Below are positions 16,939 through 24,529 of a stretch of 46,349 nucleotides of DNA, one piece after another. Below the pieces are notes generated by a model. The model saw nothing but the letters and a program-made list of their open reading frames with translations, was not told the DNA's origin and did not search any database. The DNA is taken from contig JAEUSW010000087.1 in NCBI GenBank assembly GCA_016788285.1, forward strand, positions 1 to 46,349. The letters are read 5' to 3'. This stretch comes from Flavobacteriales bacterium. GTDB lineage: Bacteria; Bacteroidota; Bacteroidia; Flavobacteriales_F; PHOS-HE28. Both the position numbers and the translations under genes were made by a program. Numbering within the stretch: position 1 is the first letter of the stretch; every line of letters begins with the position of its first letter.

Positions 16939-18162
16939 ATGAAGGAGACCCTGCGGCAGTTCGAGCAACGCGCACCCGAGATCGTGTTCGAGTGGAACGA
17001 TGCGCCCACCGGGGCGCGGGGATGGGTGGTGATCAACAGCCTGAGGGGCGGTGCGGCCGGCGGCGGCACCCGCATGCGCAAAGGCCTTGACCGCCGCGAG
17101 GTGGAGAGCCTGGCGAAGACCATGGAGGTGAAGTTCACCGTGAGCGGTCCGGCCATCGGCGGCGCCAAGAGCGGCATCGACTTCGACCCGGCCGACCCGC
17201 GCAAGGCCGAAGTGCTGGAGCGCTGGTACCGCGCGGTGATGCCGCTGCTGAAGAACTACTATGGCACGGGCGGCGACCTCAACGTGGACGAGCTGCACGA
17301 GGTGATCCCCATCACCGAGCGCTTCGGTCTGGCGCACCCGCAGGAAGGCGTGGTGAACGGCACCAATCCGGGCGACACCGGACGCCAGGTGCGGGTGATC
17401 GGCCAGCTGCGCACGGGCGTCAGCAAGGTGGTGGAGGACCCGGCCTTCACCCCCGAGGTGGGCCGCTACGCCGTGGCCGACATGATCACCGGCTGGGGCG
17501 TGGCCGAGAGCGTGCGCCACTTTTATGGCATCTACGGCGGCGACGTGCAGGGCAAACGCGTGGTGGTGCAGGGTTGGGGCAACGTGGCCTCGGCAGCGGC
17601 CTACTACCTGAGCCGCGACGGCGCACGCATCGTCGGCATCATCGACCGCAACGGCGGCCTCGTGGAGCCCGACGGCCTGAGCCCGGGGCGCGTGCGCGAG
17701 CTTTTCCTGCGCAAGGACGGCAATGCGCTGCGGAGCGACGCGCTCCTCTCGCACGCCGAGGCCGATGCCCGCATCTGGTCCTGCGGAGCCGAGGTCTTCC
17801 TGCCCTGCGCGGCCAGCCGGCTCGTGACCCGGACGCAGGTGGACGCGCTGTGCGATGCGGGCCTGGAGGTGATCGCCAGCGGCGCCAACGTGCCCTTCGC
17901 CGACCCCGAGATCTTCTACGGGCCCATCGCCGAGCACGCGGACGGCCGGGTGAGCGTGATCCCCGATTTCATCGCCAACTGCGGCATGGCGCGCGTGTTC
18001 GCCTATTGCATGATGGACGGCGCCCAGCTCACCGACCAGGCCATCTTCGGCGACGTCAGCGAGCGCATCGCCGACGCGCTCCGGCGCACCCACGCCCGCC
18101 ACCCTGGTCGTACGCACCTCACCCGCACGGCCTTCGACATCGCCCTCGAACAGCTCACCTGA
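16939..18162 (+). CDS. Glu/Leu/Phe/Val family amino acid dehydrogenase
   Basis: This is a cytoplasmic NAD(P)-dependent oxidative deaminase linking an amino acid (glutamate, leucine or valine) to its 2-oxo acid. It has 407 residues. The N-terminal substrate domain includes GGGTRMRKGLDRREVESLAKTMEVK and the catalytic-Lys region GPAIGGAKSGIDFDP. YYGTGGDLNVDE follows, then the Rossmann domain motif VVVQGWGNVASAAAYYL and IIDRNGG near the middle, and GANVPF and IPDFIANCGMARVFAY towards the end. This version is common in Bacteroidota. Which amino acid it uses cannot be told from sequence. A 47-bp gap separates it from exbB. Confidence 0.88.
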   Translation: MKETLRQFEQRAPEIVFEWNDAPTGARGWVVINSLRGGAAGGGTRMRKGLDRREVESLAKTMEVKFTVSGPAIGGAKSGIDFDPADPRKAEVLERWYRAVMPLLKNYYGTGGDLNVDELHEVIPITERFGLAHPQEGVVNGTNPGDTGRQVRVIGQLRTGVSKVVEDPAFTPEVGRYAVADMITGWGVAESVRHFYGIYGGDVQGKRVVVQGWGNVASAAAYYLSRDGARIVGIIDRNGGLVEPDGLSPGRVRELFLRKDGNALRSDALLSHAEADARIWSCGAEVFLPCAASRLVTRTQVDALCDAGLEVIASGANVPFADPEIFYGPIAEHADGRVSVIPDFIANCGMARVFAYCMMDGAQLTDQAIFGDVSERIADALRRTHARHPGRTHLTRTAFDIALEQLT

Positions 18163-18209
18163 ACAATGCCCGGGGCCCGCCCCGCGTTGCCATAAACACC
18201 CCGAACCGC

Positions 18210-18932
18210 ATGCCCATCGAGTTCTTCGCCCAGATCCAGGACGCCACCGACGCGGCCCGCCAGGTGCTGGAGCAGACCGCCACCACCCCTGTGGCACCCC
18301 AGGAGACCACGCTCTCCGTGTGGGAGCTGATCAAGATGGGGGGCTGGTACATCATGGGACCGCTCGGCCTGATGTCCCTGGCGGCCGTCTACATCATCAT
18401 CGAGAGGAGCATGGCCATCCGGCGTGCGCTGCGCGATGAGAAGGACTTCATGGCCAAGATCCGCGACTACATCCACGAAGGCAAGGTCGACAGTGCCCGC
18501 AACCTGTGCCAGACCACCAACACCCCCGTGGCGCGCATGCTGGAGAAGGGCATCAACCGCATCGGCAAGCCGATGAAGGACATCGAGGTGAGCATCGAGA
18601 ACCAGGGCAAGCTGGAGATCTACCAGCTGGAGAGCGGCCTGCCCATCCTGGCGACGGTCTCCGGCGCAGCGCCGATGCTGGGCTTCCTGGGCACCGTGGT
18701 CGGCATGGTGGTCACCTTCCACACCATGGAGGTGAGCGGCGCCGGGGTGGAGCTGAGCCAGCTGAGCGGCGGCATGATGCAGGCCATGATCACCACCGTG
18801 GCCGGACTGGTGATCGGCATCCCGGCCTACATCGGCTACAACCTGCTGGTGGCCCGGGTGAACAAGGTGGTCCAGAAGATGGAATCGCGCACCATCGAGT
18901 TCATGGAGGTGCTGGAATCCCCCGCCAAGTAA
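18210..18932 (+). CDS. exbB: MotA/TolQ/ExbB proton channel family protein
   Basis: ExbB forms the inner-membrane proton channel that powers TonB. The 240-residue protein has an N-terminal segment, then a membrane helix (GGWYIMGPLGLMSLAAVYIIIERSMAI, about 46-72), a cytoplasmic region, and two helices within GLPILATVSGAAPMLGFLGTVVGMVVTF and MMQAMITTVAGLVIGIPAYIGYNLL. This is the standard three-helix plan, with the conserved GFLGTVVGM and Thr-rich TTVAG motifs. The ATG at 18210 starts the exbB-exbD-exbD-tonB-folC run. A small GC hairpin (18171-18184) lies just upstream without a T-run. Confidence 0.9.
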   Translation: MPIEFFAQIQDATDAARQVLEQTATTPVAPQETTLSVWELIKMGGWYIMGPLGLMSLAAVYIIIERSMAIRRALRDEKDFMAKIRDYIHEGKVDSARNLCQTTNTPVARMLEKGINRIGKPMKDIEVSIENQGKLEIYQLESGLPILATVSGAAPMLGFLGTVVGMVVTFHTMEVSGAGVELSQLSGGMMQAMITTVAGLVIGIPAYIGYNLLVARVNKVVQKMESRTIEFMEVLESPAK

Positions 18933-18941
18933 GCCTGCACG

Positions 18942-19337
18942 GTGGCCCTCCGCTCCAGCAATAAGATCGACGCAGGCTTCAGCCTGAGCAGCATGACCGA
19001 CCTGGTCTTCCTGCTCCTGATCTTCTTCGTCATCATCAGCACCATGGTGAGCCCCACCACCCTGCCGGTGGACCTGCCCATCAGCGCCAACAAGACGAAG
19101 GAGAAACCCCAGGTGGGCGTGCGCATCGATGCCGACCAGCACTTCAGCGTCAACAACGAGCTCATCGATCCCCTCGACCTTGAAGGTGTACTGAAGGACC
19201 GGATGGCGGCCGTGGAAGGCGAGAAGAACCTGGTGATCCATGTGGACCAGAGCGTGCCCGCGGGCGTCACCGTGGGCGTGATGGAGATCGCCAAGCGCAA
19301 TCAATGGAAGGTGATCCTGGCCACCCGGCCCAAGTGA
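18942..19337 (+). CDS. exbD: ExbD/TolR family protein (first copy)
   Basis: ExbD is the partner of ExbB in the TonB motor. At 131 residues it has a single membrane helix (MTDLVFLLLIFFVIISTMV, about 18-36) that contains the conserved Asp of MTDLVF, and a periplasmic C-terminal domain ending MEIAKRNQWKVILATRPK. It starts with GTG at 18942, 9 nt after the exbB stop. The next gene, 3 nt downstream, is a close relative: both share AGFSLSSMTDLVFLLLIFFV and STMVSP, which suggests a tandem duplication. Confidence 0.9.
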   Translation: MALRSSNKIDAGFSLSSMTDLVFLLLIFFVIISTMVSPTTLPVDLPISANKTKEKPQVGVRIDADQHFSVNNELIDPLDLEGVLKDRMAAVEGEKNLVIHVDQSVPAGVTVGVMEIAKRNQWKVILATRPK

Positions 19338-19340
19338 CCC

Positions 19341-19784
19341 ATGGCGATCCGCAGCACACATAAGGTCGACGCGGGCTTCAGCCTCAGCAGCATGACCGAC
19401 CTGGTCTTCCTGCTGCTGATCTTCTTCGTGATCGTGAGCACCATGGTGAGCCCTTTCGCGCTGCCGGTGGACCTGCCCAAGGGGCGCAGCAAACCGTCCA
19501 AGGAGCCGCCCAAGGTGGCCCTGCGCCTGGAGAGCGCGGACAGGGCCCTGCTCAACGGCCAGCCCGTGGACCCGGCCGGCCTGGAACCGGCGCTGATCGC
19601 CGAGATGGCCCGGCATGGCGCCCAGGATGCCATCGTGCTGCGCGTGGCCCAGGAGGTGCCCACCGGCGTGATGGTGAACGTGCTCGACATCGCCAAGCGC
19701 AACAAGTGGCGCATCGTCCTGGCCGGTGCGCCCACGCCCGTGGCCGCACCCACCGAAGCGCCCGCCACCTCCACCGCACCATGA
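19341..19784 (+). CDS. exbD: ExbD/TolR family protein (second copy)
   Basis: This second ExbD-like protein (147 residues) has the same membrane helix and conserved Asp as the copy before it (SSMTDLVFLLLIFFVIVSTMVSP). The periplasmic domain ends DIAKRNKWRIVLAGAP, followed by a Pro/Ala/Thr tail. Two ExbD proteins per ExbB is common in Bacteroidota TonB loci. Its stop overlaps the tonB start by 4 nt (ATGA), so translation is probably coupled. Confidence 0.9.
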   Translation: MAIRSTHKVDAGFSLSSMTDLVFLLLIFFVIVSTMVSPFALPVDLPKGRSKPSKEPPKVALRLESADRALLNGQPVDPAGLEPALIAEMARHGAQDAIVLRVAQEVPTGVMVNVLDIAKRNKWRIVLAGAPTPVAAPTEAPATSTAP

Positions 19785-20563
19785 CCTCCGCGGCCCTCCA
19801 CGCGCAACGGCGCGACCGGGCCACCGGCGCGGTGGCCACCATCGTGGTCCACGTCCTGCTGCTGCTGCTGTTCCTCTTCGTGGGCCTCACCGAGTACGAT
19901 CCTCCCCTTCCGGAGGAAACGGTGGAAGTGGCCATGGCCGACTTCGGCACCGACCTGATGGGCAGCGGCGATGTGGAGACCCCCGACCCCGGCGACCAGA
20001 GCCAGAGCGCTGCGGCGGCCTCCAGCGAGGACCAGCCCGAGGAGGTGGCCACGGACGAGGCCAGCGACGTGGAGGTGAACAAGCCCAAGGACAAGCCCAA
20101 GGAGAAGCCGAAGGACACGCCCAAGCCCACCAAGCCCAAGGAGCCCACCATCAGCACCGGCCTGCAGAACGCGTTGAACCAGTGGGGCAACAAAGGCAGT
20201 GGGACCAGCGGCGAAGGCAGCTCCGACCAGAGCGGCAACCAGGGCGTGCCCAGCGGTGTGCCCGACGGCCTGGGCACCTTCCACGGCAACGGCTGGGACA
20301 TCCGCCTGGGCGGTCGCGGACTGGCGCGGGGCCCGAACATCACCGACAAGCCCAGCGAGGGCGGCAAGGTGGTGCTCAACATCTTCGTGGACCGCACCGG
20401 CAAGGTGACCCGTGTGACCCAGAACCTGGACAAGAGCACCACCACGAGCCAGACCCTGTTCAACATCGCCCGCAAGGCCGCCCTGGCCTGCGCCTTCACC
20501 CCGAAGCCCGATGCGGCCGCTGAACAGAAGGGCGAGATGACCTTCGTGTTCATCCTCGAATAA
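19781..20563 (+). CDS. tonB: TonB-like energy transducer
   Basis: This protein transmits proton-motive energy from ExbB/ExbD to outer-membrane receptors. It has 260 residues: an N-terminal anchor helix (VATIVVHVLLLLLFLFVGL, about 19-37), an acidic stretch, then a Lys/Pro-rich spacer (KPKDKPKEKPKDTPKPTKPKEP, about 98-120) that spans the periplasm. A Gly/Ser-rich linker follows, and a C-terminal domain (GGKVVLNIFVDRTGKVTRV...GEMTFVFILE) of the TonB/TolA type. The ATG overlaps the exbD stop. TolA is a possible alternative name given the ExbB-D-D context, but the domain order fits TonB. Confidence 0.82.
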   Translation: MTSAALHAQRRDRATGAVATIVVHVLLLLLFLFVGLTEYDPPLPEETVEVAMADFGTDLMGSGDVETPDPGDQSQSAAAASSEDQPEEVATDEASDVEVNKPKDKPKEKPKDTPKPTKPKEPTISTGLQNALNQWGNKGSGTSGEGSSDQSGNQGVPSGVPDGLGTFHGNGWDIRLGGRGLARGPNITDKPSEGGKVVLNIFVDRTGKVTRVTQNLDKSTTTSQTLFNIARKAALACAFTPKPDAAAEQKGEMTFVFILE

Positions 20564-20570
20564 GGGAGGC

Positions 20571-21788
20571 ATGACCTACCCGGAGACCCTGGCCTACCTG
20601 CAGGCCCGCCTGCCCATGTTCCACCGTGTGGGCAAGGCCGCCTACAAGGCCGACCTGCGCACCACCGAGGCCCTCATGGCCGCGCTGGGGCATCCCGAGC
20701 GCGGGCTGCGCTGTGTGCACGTGGCCGGCACCAACGGCAAGGGCAGCACCAGCCACATGCTGGCGGCCATCCTCCAGCACGCCGGCCTGCGCACCGGCCT
20801 CACCACCAGCCCGCACCTCACCGACTTCCGCGAGCGGGTGCGCGTCGATGGCGCCATGATCACGGAGCAGGACGTGGTCCGTTTCGTGGAAGCGCATCGG
20901 GCCGTGTTCGAGCCGCTCGCGCCCAGCTTCTTCGAATGGAGCATCGCCCTGGCCTTCGACCACTTCCGCGCCCGGGAGGTGGACATCGCCGTGGTGGAGA
21001 CCGGCCTCGGAGGCCGCCTGGACAGCACCAACGTGGTGAGCCCGGACGTGGCCGTGATCACGAACATCGGATGGGACCATGCGGACCTGCTGGGCGGCAC
21101 CCTGGAGGCCATCGCAGGCGAGAAGGCCGGCATTATCAAGCCGGCCGTCCCCGTGGTGGTCGGAGAGGCCGAAGGGCCGGTCGACGCGCTGTTCCGCGCA
21201 CGGGCCGCCAGCATGGGCGCCCCCCTGTTCCACGTGGACCCTGAGCGTCCCCTGCCCGTGCGCCCCGCGCTGACCGGAGCGCACCAGGAACGCAACGCCC
21301 GCACGGTGCTCACCGTGGTGGACCGCTTGCGCGAACGCGGCTGGCGGATCCCCGACGAGGCGGTGGTGCGCGGGCTCACCGACGTGGTGCCCACCACCGG
21401 GCTTCGGGGCCGGTGGCAGGTGCTGGACCGATCGCCCGTGGTGATCGCCGACGTGGCGCACAACGCGGACGGGCTGGCCACTGTGCGCGCCCAGCTCCAG
21501 CGCACGCCCCATCGGAACCTGCATGTGGTGCTGGGCATGGTGAACGACAAGGACCTGGGACCCGCACTGCGCCAGCTGCCCACCACCGCGCGCTACCACT
21601 TCTGCAAGGCCGACATCCCGCGCGGGCTGGACGCCGCGACGCTGGCGGAGGTTGCCGCGGGTCTCGGTCTGACGGGCGAGGTCCATGCCTCGGTGCGGCA
21701 TGCCTTCGAGGCCGCCCGAGCGGCCGCCGCGCCGGACGACCTGGTGCTCATCACCGGCAGCGTGTTCGTGGTGGCGGAGGTCCTGTGA
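20571..21788 (+). CDS. folC: Bifunctional dihydrofolate synthase/folylpolyglutamate synthase FolC
   Basis: FolC adds glutamate to dihydropteroate and then extends polyglutamate tails on folates in the cytoplasm. The 405-residue protein has the Mur-ligase-type P-loop HVAGTNGKGSTSHMLA (about 50-65) and TSPHLTDFRERVRVDG. It also has SFFEWSIALAFDHF, ETGLGGRLDSTN, TNIGWDHADLLGGTLEAIAGEKAGIIK and the C-terminal DVAHNADGL. The start at 20571 is preceded by one of the few clear Shine-Dalgarno sequences here (AGGGAGG at 20563-20569). It lies 7 nt after tonB, so it is probably in the same operon. A terminator follows at 21843. Confidence 0.94.
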   Translation: MTYPETLAYLQARLPMFHRVGKAAYKADLRTTEALMAALGHPERGLRCVHVAGTNGKGSTSHMLAAILQHAGLRTGLTTSPHLTDFRERVRVDGAMITEQDVVRFVEAHRAVFEPLAPSFFEWSIALAFDHFRAREVDIAVVETGLGGRLDSTNVVSPDVAVITNIGWDHADLLGGTLEAIAGEKAGIIKPAVPVVVGEAEGPVDALFRARAASMGAPLFHVDPERPLPVRPALTGAHQERNARTVLTVVDRLRERGWRIPDEAVVRGLTDVVPTTGLRGRWQVLDRSPVVIADVAHNADGLATVRAQLQRTPHRNLHVVLGMVNDKDLGPALRQLPTTARYHFCKADIPRGLDAATLAEVAAGLGLTGEVHASVRHAFEAARAAAAPDDLVLITGSVFVVAEVL

Positions 21789-21842
21789 GGGATGGAGTGG
21801 TGTCCGGAGCGCCCGGCAGCCATCGATCCGTCCAGGAACAGG

Positions 21843-21865
21843 AAACCCCGCCGGGGCGGGGTTTT
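21843..21865. terminator. Bidirectional terminator between folC and the tRNA genes
   Basis: The stem AAACCCCG/CGGGGTTT (21843-21850 and 21857-21864) has a further C-G closing pair and runs into T residues on both strands. It sits between the folC end and the convergent tRNA-Val(CAC) gene, so it can serve both directions. Confidence 0.75.
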
Positions 21866-21867
21866 CG

Positions 21868-21942
21868 TGGGACCTACTGGATTCGAACCAGTGACCTCAT
21901 GCGTGTGAAGCATGCGCTCTGAACCAGCTGAGCTAAGGTCCC
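21868..21942 (-). tRNA. tRNA-Val (anticodon CAC)
   Basis: The minus strand folds into a complete 75-nt cloverleaf: acceptor GGGACCT/AGGTCCC, D stem GCTC/GAGC, anticodon stem CATGC/GCATG with loop TTCACAC, and T arm ACTGG-TTCGAAT-CCAGT. Loop positions 34-36 give CAC, which reads GUG (Val). No CCA is encoded. A -7 element (TACTTTCG) lies 12 nt upstream. Confidence 0.95.
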
Positions 21943-21953
21943 GATCGGGGGCG

Positions 21954-21961
21954 CGAAAGTA
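21954..21961 (-). promoter_or_regulatory. -7 element for tRNA-Val(CAC)
   Basis: Read on the minus strand this is TACTTTCG. Its distance from the mature tRNA 5' end (12 nt) is what a promoter with a short tRNA leader should have. It suggests this tRNA can be made independently of the upstream tRNA-Val(UAC). Confidence 0.5.
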
Positions 21962-21978
21962 AGAAAGAACGTCGTCGG

Positions 21979-22053
21979 TGGAAGCAGCCGGATTCGAACC
22001 AGCGACCCTCTGCTTGTAAGGCAGATGCTCTGAACCAGCTGAGCTATGCTTCC
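21979..22053 (-). tRNA. tRNA-Val (anticodon UAC)
   Basis: This is a complete 75-nt cloverleaf on the minus strand: acceptor GGAAGCA/TGCTTCC, D stem GCTC/GAGC, anticodon stem TCTGC/GCAGA with loop CTTACAA, and T arm GCTGG-TTCGAAT-CCGGC (one wobble pair). The anticodon is TAC, for Val GUA/GUG codons. No CCA is encoded. A broken copy of this gene lies immediately upstream. Confidence 0.95.
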
Positions 22054-22082
22054 AAAAGAACGCGGAGGCCTTGCACGATGGT

Positions 22083-22137
22083 CCAGCGACCCTCCCGCCG
22101 CAGGCGGGATGCTCTGAACCAGCTGAGCTATGCTTCC
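22083..22137 (-). pseudogene. Truncated tRNA-Val(UAC) copy with replaced anticodon arm
   Basis: The 28 bases at 22110-22137 are identical to the 5' end of tRNA-Val(UAC) (22026-22053), and 22083-22094 matches its variable and 5' T-stem region (21999-22010). Between them, exactly 15 bases (22095-22109) replace the anticodon arm sequence. They create a 7-bp GC stem, TCCCGCC/GGCGGGA, closed by a TGC triloop, so no normal anticodon loop forms. The T loop and 3' acceptor strand are missing. It cannot be a working tRNA. It lies between a -7 element (22169) and the intact gene, so it is probably transcribed as part of the leader. Confidence 0.85.
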
Positions 22138-22168
22138 TTCATCGCGGATCGGTCCCGCGAAGCGGGCG

Positions 22169-22176
22169 CGAAGGTA
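22169..22176 (-). promoter_or_regulatory. -7 element upstream of the tRNA-Val remnant
   Basis: On the minus strand this is TACCTTCG, fitting the TAnnTTYG type. It would start a transcript that first crosses a small hairpin (CCCGC-GAA-GCGGG, 22154-22166), then the broken tRNA copy and tRNA-Val(UAC). No other -7 candidate lies directly before the intact tRNA. Confidence 0.45.
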
Positions 22177-22472
22177 GAGGCCAGCAGCGGACCTGCCGTC
22201 ACGTGCGATGGTGACCGGCGGCGGTCGACCGCACGGGGCATCCATCCTGACCCATGTGTCGGCCGATGCTGTGGAGGACGGGGTGACCGCTGGTCAGGGG
22301 ACCCGATCGTTGTTCAACAACAACCCCATATAGATGAACAAAAAGACCGGCCGACAACGTCCTCTTCAGCGACATGGGGTCCATATCATCCTGTCCATCA
22401 GGATATTATCCGGGATTTGTCACAACTCGGTCAGCTTTGTTCAACGACAATGATAAATAGTTCAACAAATAG
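22177..22472 (+). promoter_or_regulatory. Gene-free control region of the photoprotection operon with GTTCAAC repeats
   Basis: No gene is evident here. The right half is AT-rich. GTTCAAC occurs at 22312, 22439 and 22460; the last two are 21 bp apart on the same face of the helix, and the second ends 6 bp before the -33 element. TTGTTCA at 22310-22316 has an inverted copy TGAACAA at 22335-22341. A 12-bp perfect palindrome GCGGTCGACCGC lies at 22221-22232, and GGTGACCG occurs at 22210 and 22282. These are candidate operator sites; the regulator is unknown. Confidence 0.4.
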
Positions 22473-22503
22473 TTGGAGCAGATCATCCCGTCCCCTACTT
22501 TTG
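22473..22503 (+). promoter_or_regulatory. Promoter of the ECF sigma/carotenoid operon
   Basis: TACTTTTG at 22496-22503 is an exact TAnnTTTG -7 element. TTG at 22473-22475 lies 20 bp upstream, close to the -33 TTTG spacing of Bacteroidota promoters. It predicts a leader of about 30 nt before the ATG at 22539. An in-frame upstream start within the promoter itself (22473) is therefore unlikely to be used. Confidence 0.6.
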
Positions 22504-22538
22504 TCCAAGAATCGATCAACAACCTTAAACAGACGGAC

Positions 22539-23048
22539 ATGTCCACCCTCGAGTTCCAGCAGCATTTGGTCGGTCTCCGCCAGCAACTGTATTACTTCGC
22601 GTTGAGCCTGACGAAGGACCGCGACGACGCCTTGGACCTCTTGCAGGAGAGCACGCTGCGCGCGCTCACCTTCCAGGAGAAGTTCAAGGAGAACACCAAC
22701 CTCAAGGCGTGGTTGTATACGATCATGAAGAACACCTTCATCAACGACCACCGCCGGCAGAAGCGCACCCGTGTGCTGATGGACAGCGTGGAGCGGGAAC
22801 GGACGACGGTGCGGCGGGTGCAGACCCCGGCCACGGCGGAGAGCCGGATGGTGCGTTCGGAGCTCGACCGTAGCCTGGACCAGTTGGACACCACCTTCCG
22901 GCAGCCCTTCGTGATGCACCATGAAGGGTACAAGTACCACGAGATCGCGGACCACCTGGGCATTCCGGTGGGCACGGTGAAGAGCCGGATCCACCAGGCC
23001 CGGCAGCGCCTCATGCGCATGCTCACTGACAAACCACTGGCCGCTTGA
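22539..23048 (+). CDS. ECF-type RNA polymerase sigma factor heading the carotenoid operon
   Basis: This is a sigma-70 family (ECF) transcription factor of 169 residues. Region 2 is seen in LRQQLYYFALSLTKDRDDALDLLQESTLRAL...NLKAWLYTIMKNTFINDHRRQKR (about 13-75). Region 4 is the helix-turn-helix YKYHEIADHLGIPVGTVKSRIHQARQRLMRML (about 130-161). I chose the ATG at 22539, which follows the promoter. Its stop overlaps the crtI start by 4 nt (TTGA), tying it to carotenoid synthesis. No anti-sigma gene is adjacent. It may activate its own operon in response to light or oxidative stress; that is inference from context. Confidence 0.9.
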   Translation: MSTLEFQQHLVGLRQQLYYFALSLTKDRDDALDLLQESTLRALTFQEKFKENTNLKAWLYTIMKNTFINDHRRQKRTRVLMDSVERERTTVRRVQTPATAESRMVRSELDRSLDQLDTTFRQPFVMHHEGYKYHEIADHLGIPVGTVKSRIHQARQRLMRMLTDKPLAA

Positions 23049-24529
23049 GCCGTTCCGCCCTCGTCATCGGTGCCGGTTTCGCCGGCATCTCCGCGGCCGC
23101 CGACCTGGCCAAGCGCGGCTTCTCCGTCACCGTGGTGGAGAAGAACGCCACGCCGGGCGGCCGGGCGAGGGTGCTGCGGGAGAACGGATACGTGTTCGAC
23201 ATGGGGCCCAGCTGGTACTGGATGCCCGAAGTGTTCGAACAATGGTTCGCCCATTTCGGGCAGCGCGTGAGCGACCACTACGACCTGGTGCGTCTCGACC
23301 CGTCGTACCAGGTGATCTTCGGCGACAACGACGCGTGGTCGATCCCCGCCACGCGGCCGGCCCTGCGCGCCTTCTTCGAGCAGGTGGAGCCCGGCGCGGG
23401 CGCGCAACTGGACCGGTTCCTGGAGGAGGCCGGGGTGAAGTATGAACTGGGCATGCACGAACTGGTGCACCGCCCGAGCCTGAGCTGGGGCGAATACGCG
23501 CATCCCAAGCTCATCACCGGCATCCTGCGCAGTGCGGTGTTCCGCTCGCTCCGCGCCCACGTGGCGGACCACTTCCGGAGCCCCCGATTACGGCAGCTCA
23601 TGGAGTTCCCGGTGCTGTTCCTGGGGGCCACACCCGCCCGAACACCGGCCCTCTACAGCCTGATGAACTACGCGGACATGGCGCTGGGCACATGGTACCC
23701 GATGGGCGGCATGGGCCGCATCGTGGAAGGCATGGTCCGTGTGGCCGAGGCGCAGGGTGCTCGCTTCCTCTACGAGCATCCGGTGCAGCAGGTGCTCGTG
23801 CGCAACGGGCGGGCCGTCGGCGTGCGCACCGCGCAGGGTGACCTGTTCGCCGACGTGGTGGTGGCCGGCGCGGACTACCACCACGTGGACCAACATCTGC
23901 TGCCCGAAGAGCTCCGGGCCTACACGCCTTCCTACTGGGACCGGCGGGTGATGGCCCCGTCCTCCCTGCTCTTCTACCTCGGATTCGACACCCGGTTGAA
24001 GAAGCTCCTGCACCACAGCCTGTTCTTCGACGAGGACCTGGACCGGCACGCCAGTGAGATCTACGATGCGCCGCAATGGCCGAGCAGGCCCCTGATGTAC
24101 GTCTCGGCCGCGTCGGTCACCGACCCGGGCATCGCCCCTCCCGGGCACGAGAACGTCGTCACGCTCATCCCCATCGCACCCGGCCTGCCCGACGAACCGG
24201 AGGTGCGCCAGCGCTACCTGGACCTGGTGCTCGACCGCCTGACCCGCCACACCGGCCAAGACCTGCGGCGCCACTTGGTGCAACAGCGCAGCTATTGCAT
24301 CGCCGATTTCGAGCAGGACTACAACGCGTTCCGGGGCAATGCGTACGGCCTTGCGAACACCTTGCTGCAGACCGCTGTTCTGAAGCCCAGGATGAAGAGC
24401 CGCAAAGTGGCCGGGCTGTACTATACCGGGCAGCTCACCGTGCCCGGGCCCGGTGTGCCGCCGGCCATCATCAGCGGCCAGGTGGTGGCCGGCCTGGTGG
24501 ACAAGGACCTCCAACGCATGCACGCATGA
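23045..24529 (+). CDS. crtI: Phytoene desaturase CrtI
   Basis: CrtI desaturates phytoene stepwise to lycopene (or neurosporene), a membrane-associated FAD-dependent reaction. The 494-residue protein opens with the dinucleotide-binding motif ALVIGAGFAGISAAADLAKRGFSVTVVEKNATPGGRA. It continues with YVFDMGPSWYWMPEVFEQWF and ends with the bacterial-type CrtI signature GLYYTGQLTVPGPGVPPAIISGQVVAG. The TTG start at 23045 overlaps the sigma-factor stop, and no ATG gives the complete FAD motif. Its stop overlaps the crtB ATG (ATGA). Confidence 0.93.
   Translation: MSRSALVIGAGFAGISAAADLAKRGFSVTVVEKNATPGGRARVLRENGYVFDMGPSWYWMPEVFEQWFAHFGQRVSDHYDLVRLDPSYQVIFGDNDAWSIPATRPALRAFFEQVEPGAGAQLDRFLEEAGVKYELGMHELVHRPSLSWGEYAHPKLITGILRSAVFRSLRAHVADHFRSPRLRQLMEFPVLFLGATPARTPALYSLMNYADMALGTWYPMGGMGRIVEGMVRVAEAQGARFLYEHPVQQVLVRNGRAVGVRTAQGDLFADVVVAGADYHHVDQHLLPEELRAYTPSYWDRRVMAPSSLLFYLGFDTRLKKLLHHSLFFDEDLDRHASEIYDAPQWPSRPLMYVSAASVTDPGIAPPGHENVVTLIPIAPGLPDEPEVRQRYLDLVLDRLTRHTGQDLRRHLVQQRSYCIADFEQDYNAFRGNAYGLANTLLQTAVLKPRMKSRKVAGLYYTGQLTVPGPGVPPAIISGQVVAGLVDKDLQRMHA

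Noticed and set aside
18171..18184. Possible terminator between the dehydrogenase and exbB
   Set aside because: The 5-bp stem has no T-run on the plus strand.
15691..18297. Minus-strand frame of about 870 codons opposite anmK and the dehydrogenase
   Set aside because: Composition-driven shadow; both plus-strand genes have strong family motifs.
22083..22137. A third functional tRNA (apparent anticodon TGC, Ala)
   Set aside because: The TGC sits in a closed triloop, U33 is missing, and the T loop and 3' acceptor strand are absent.
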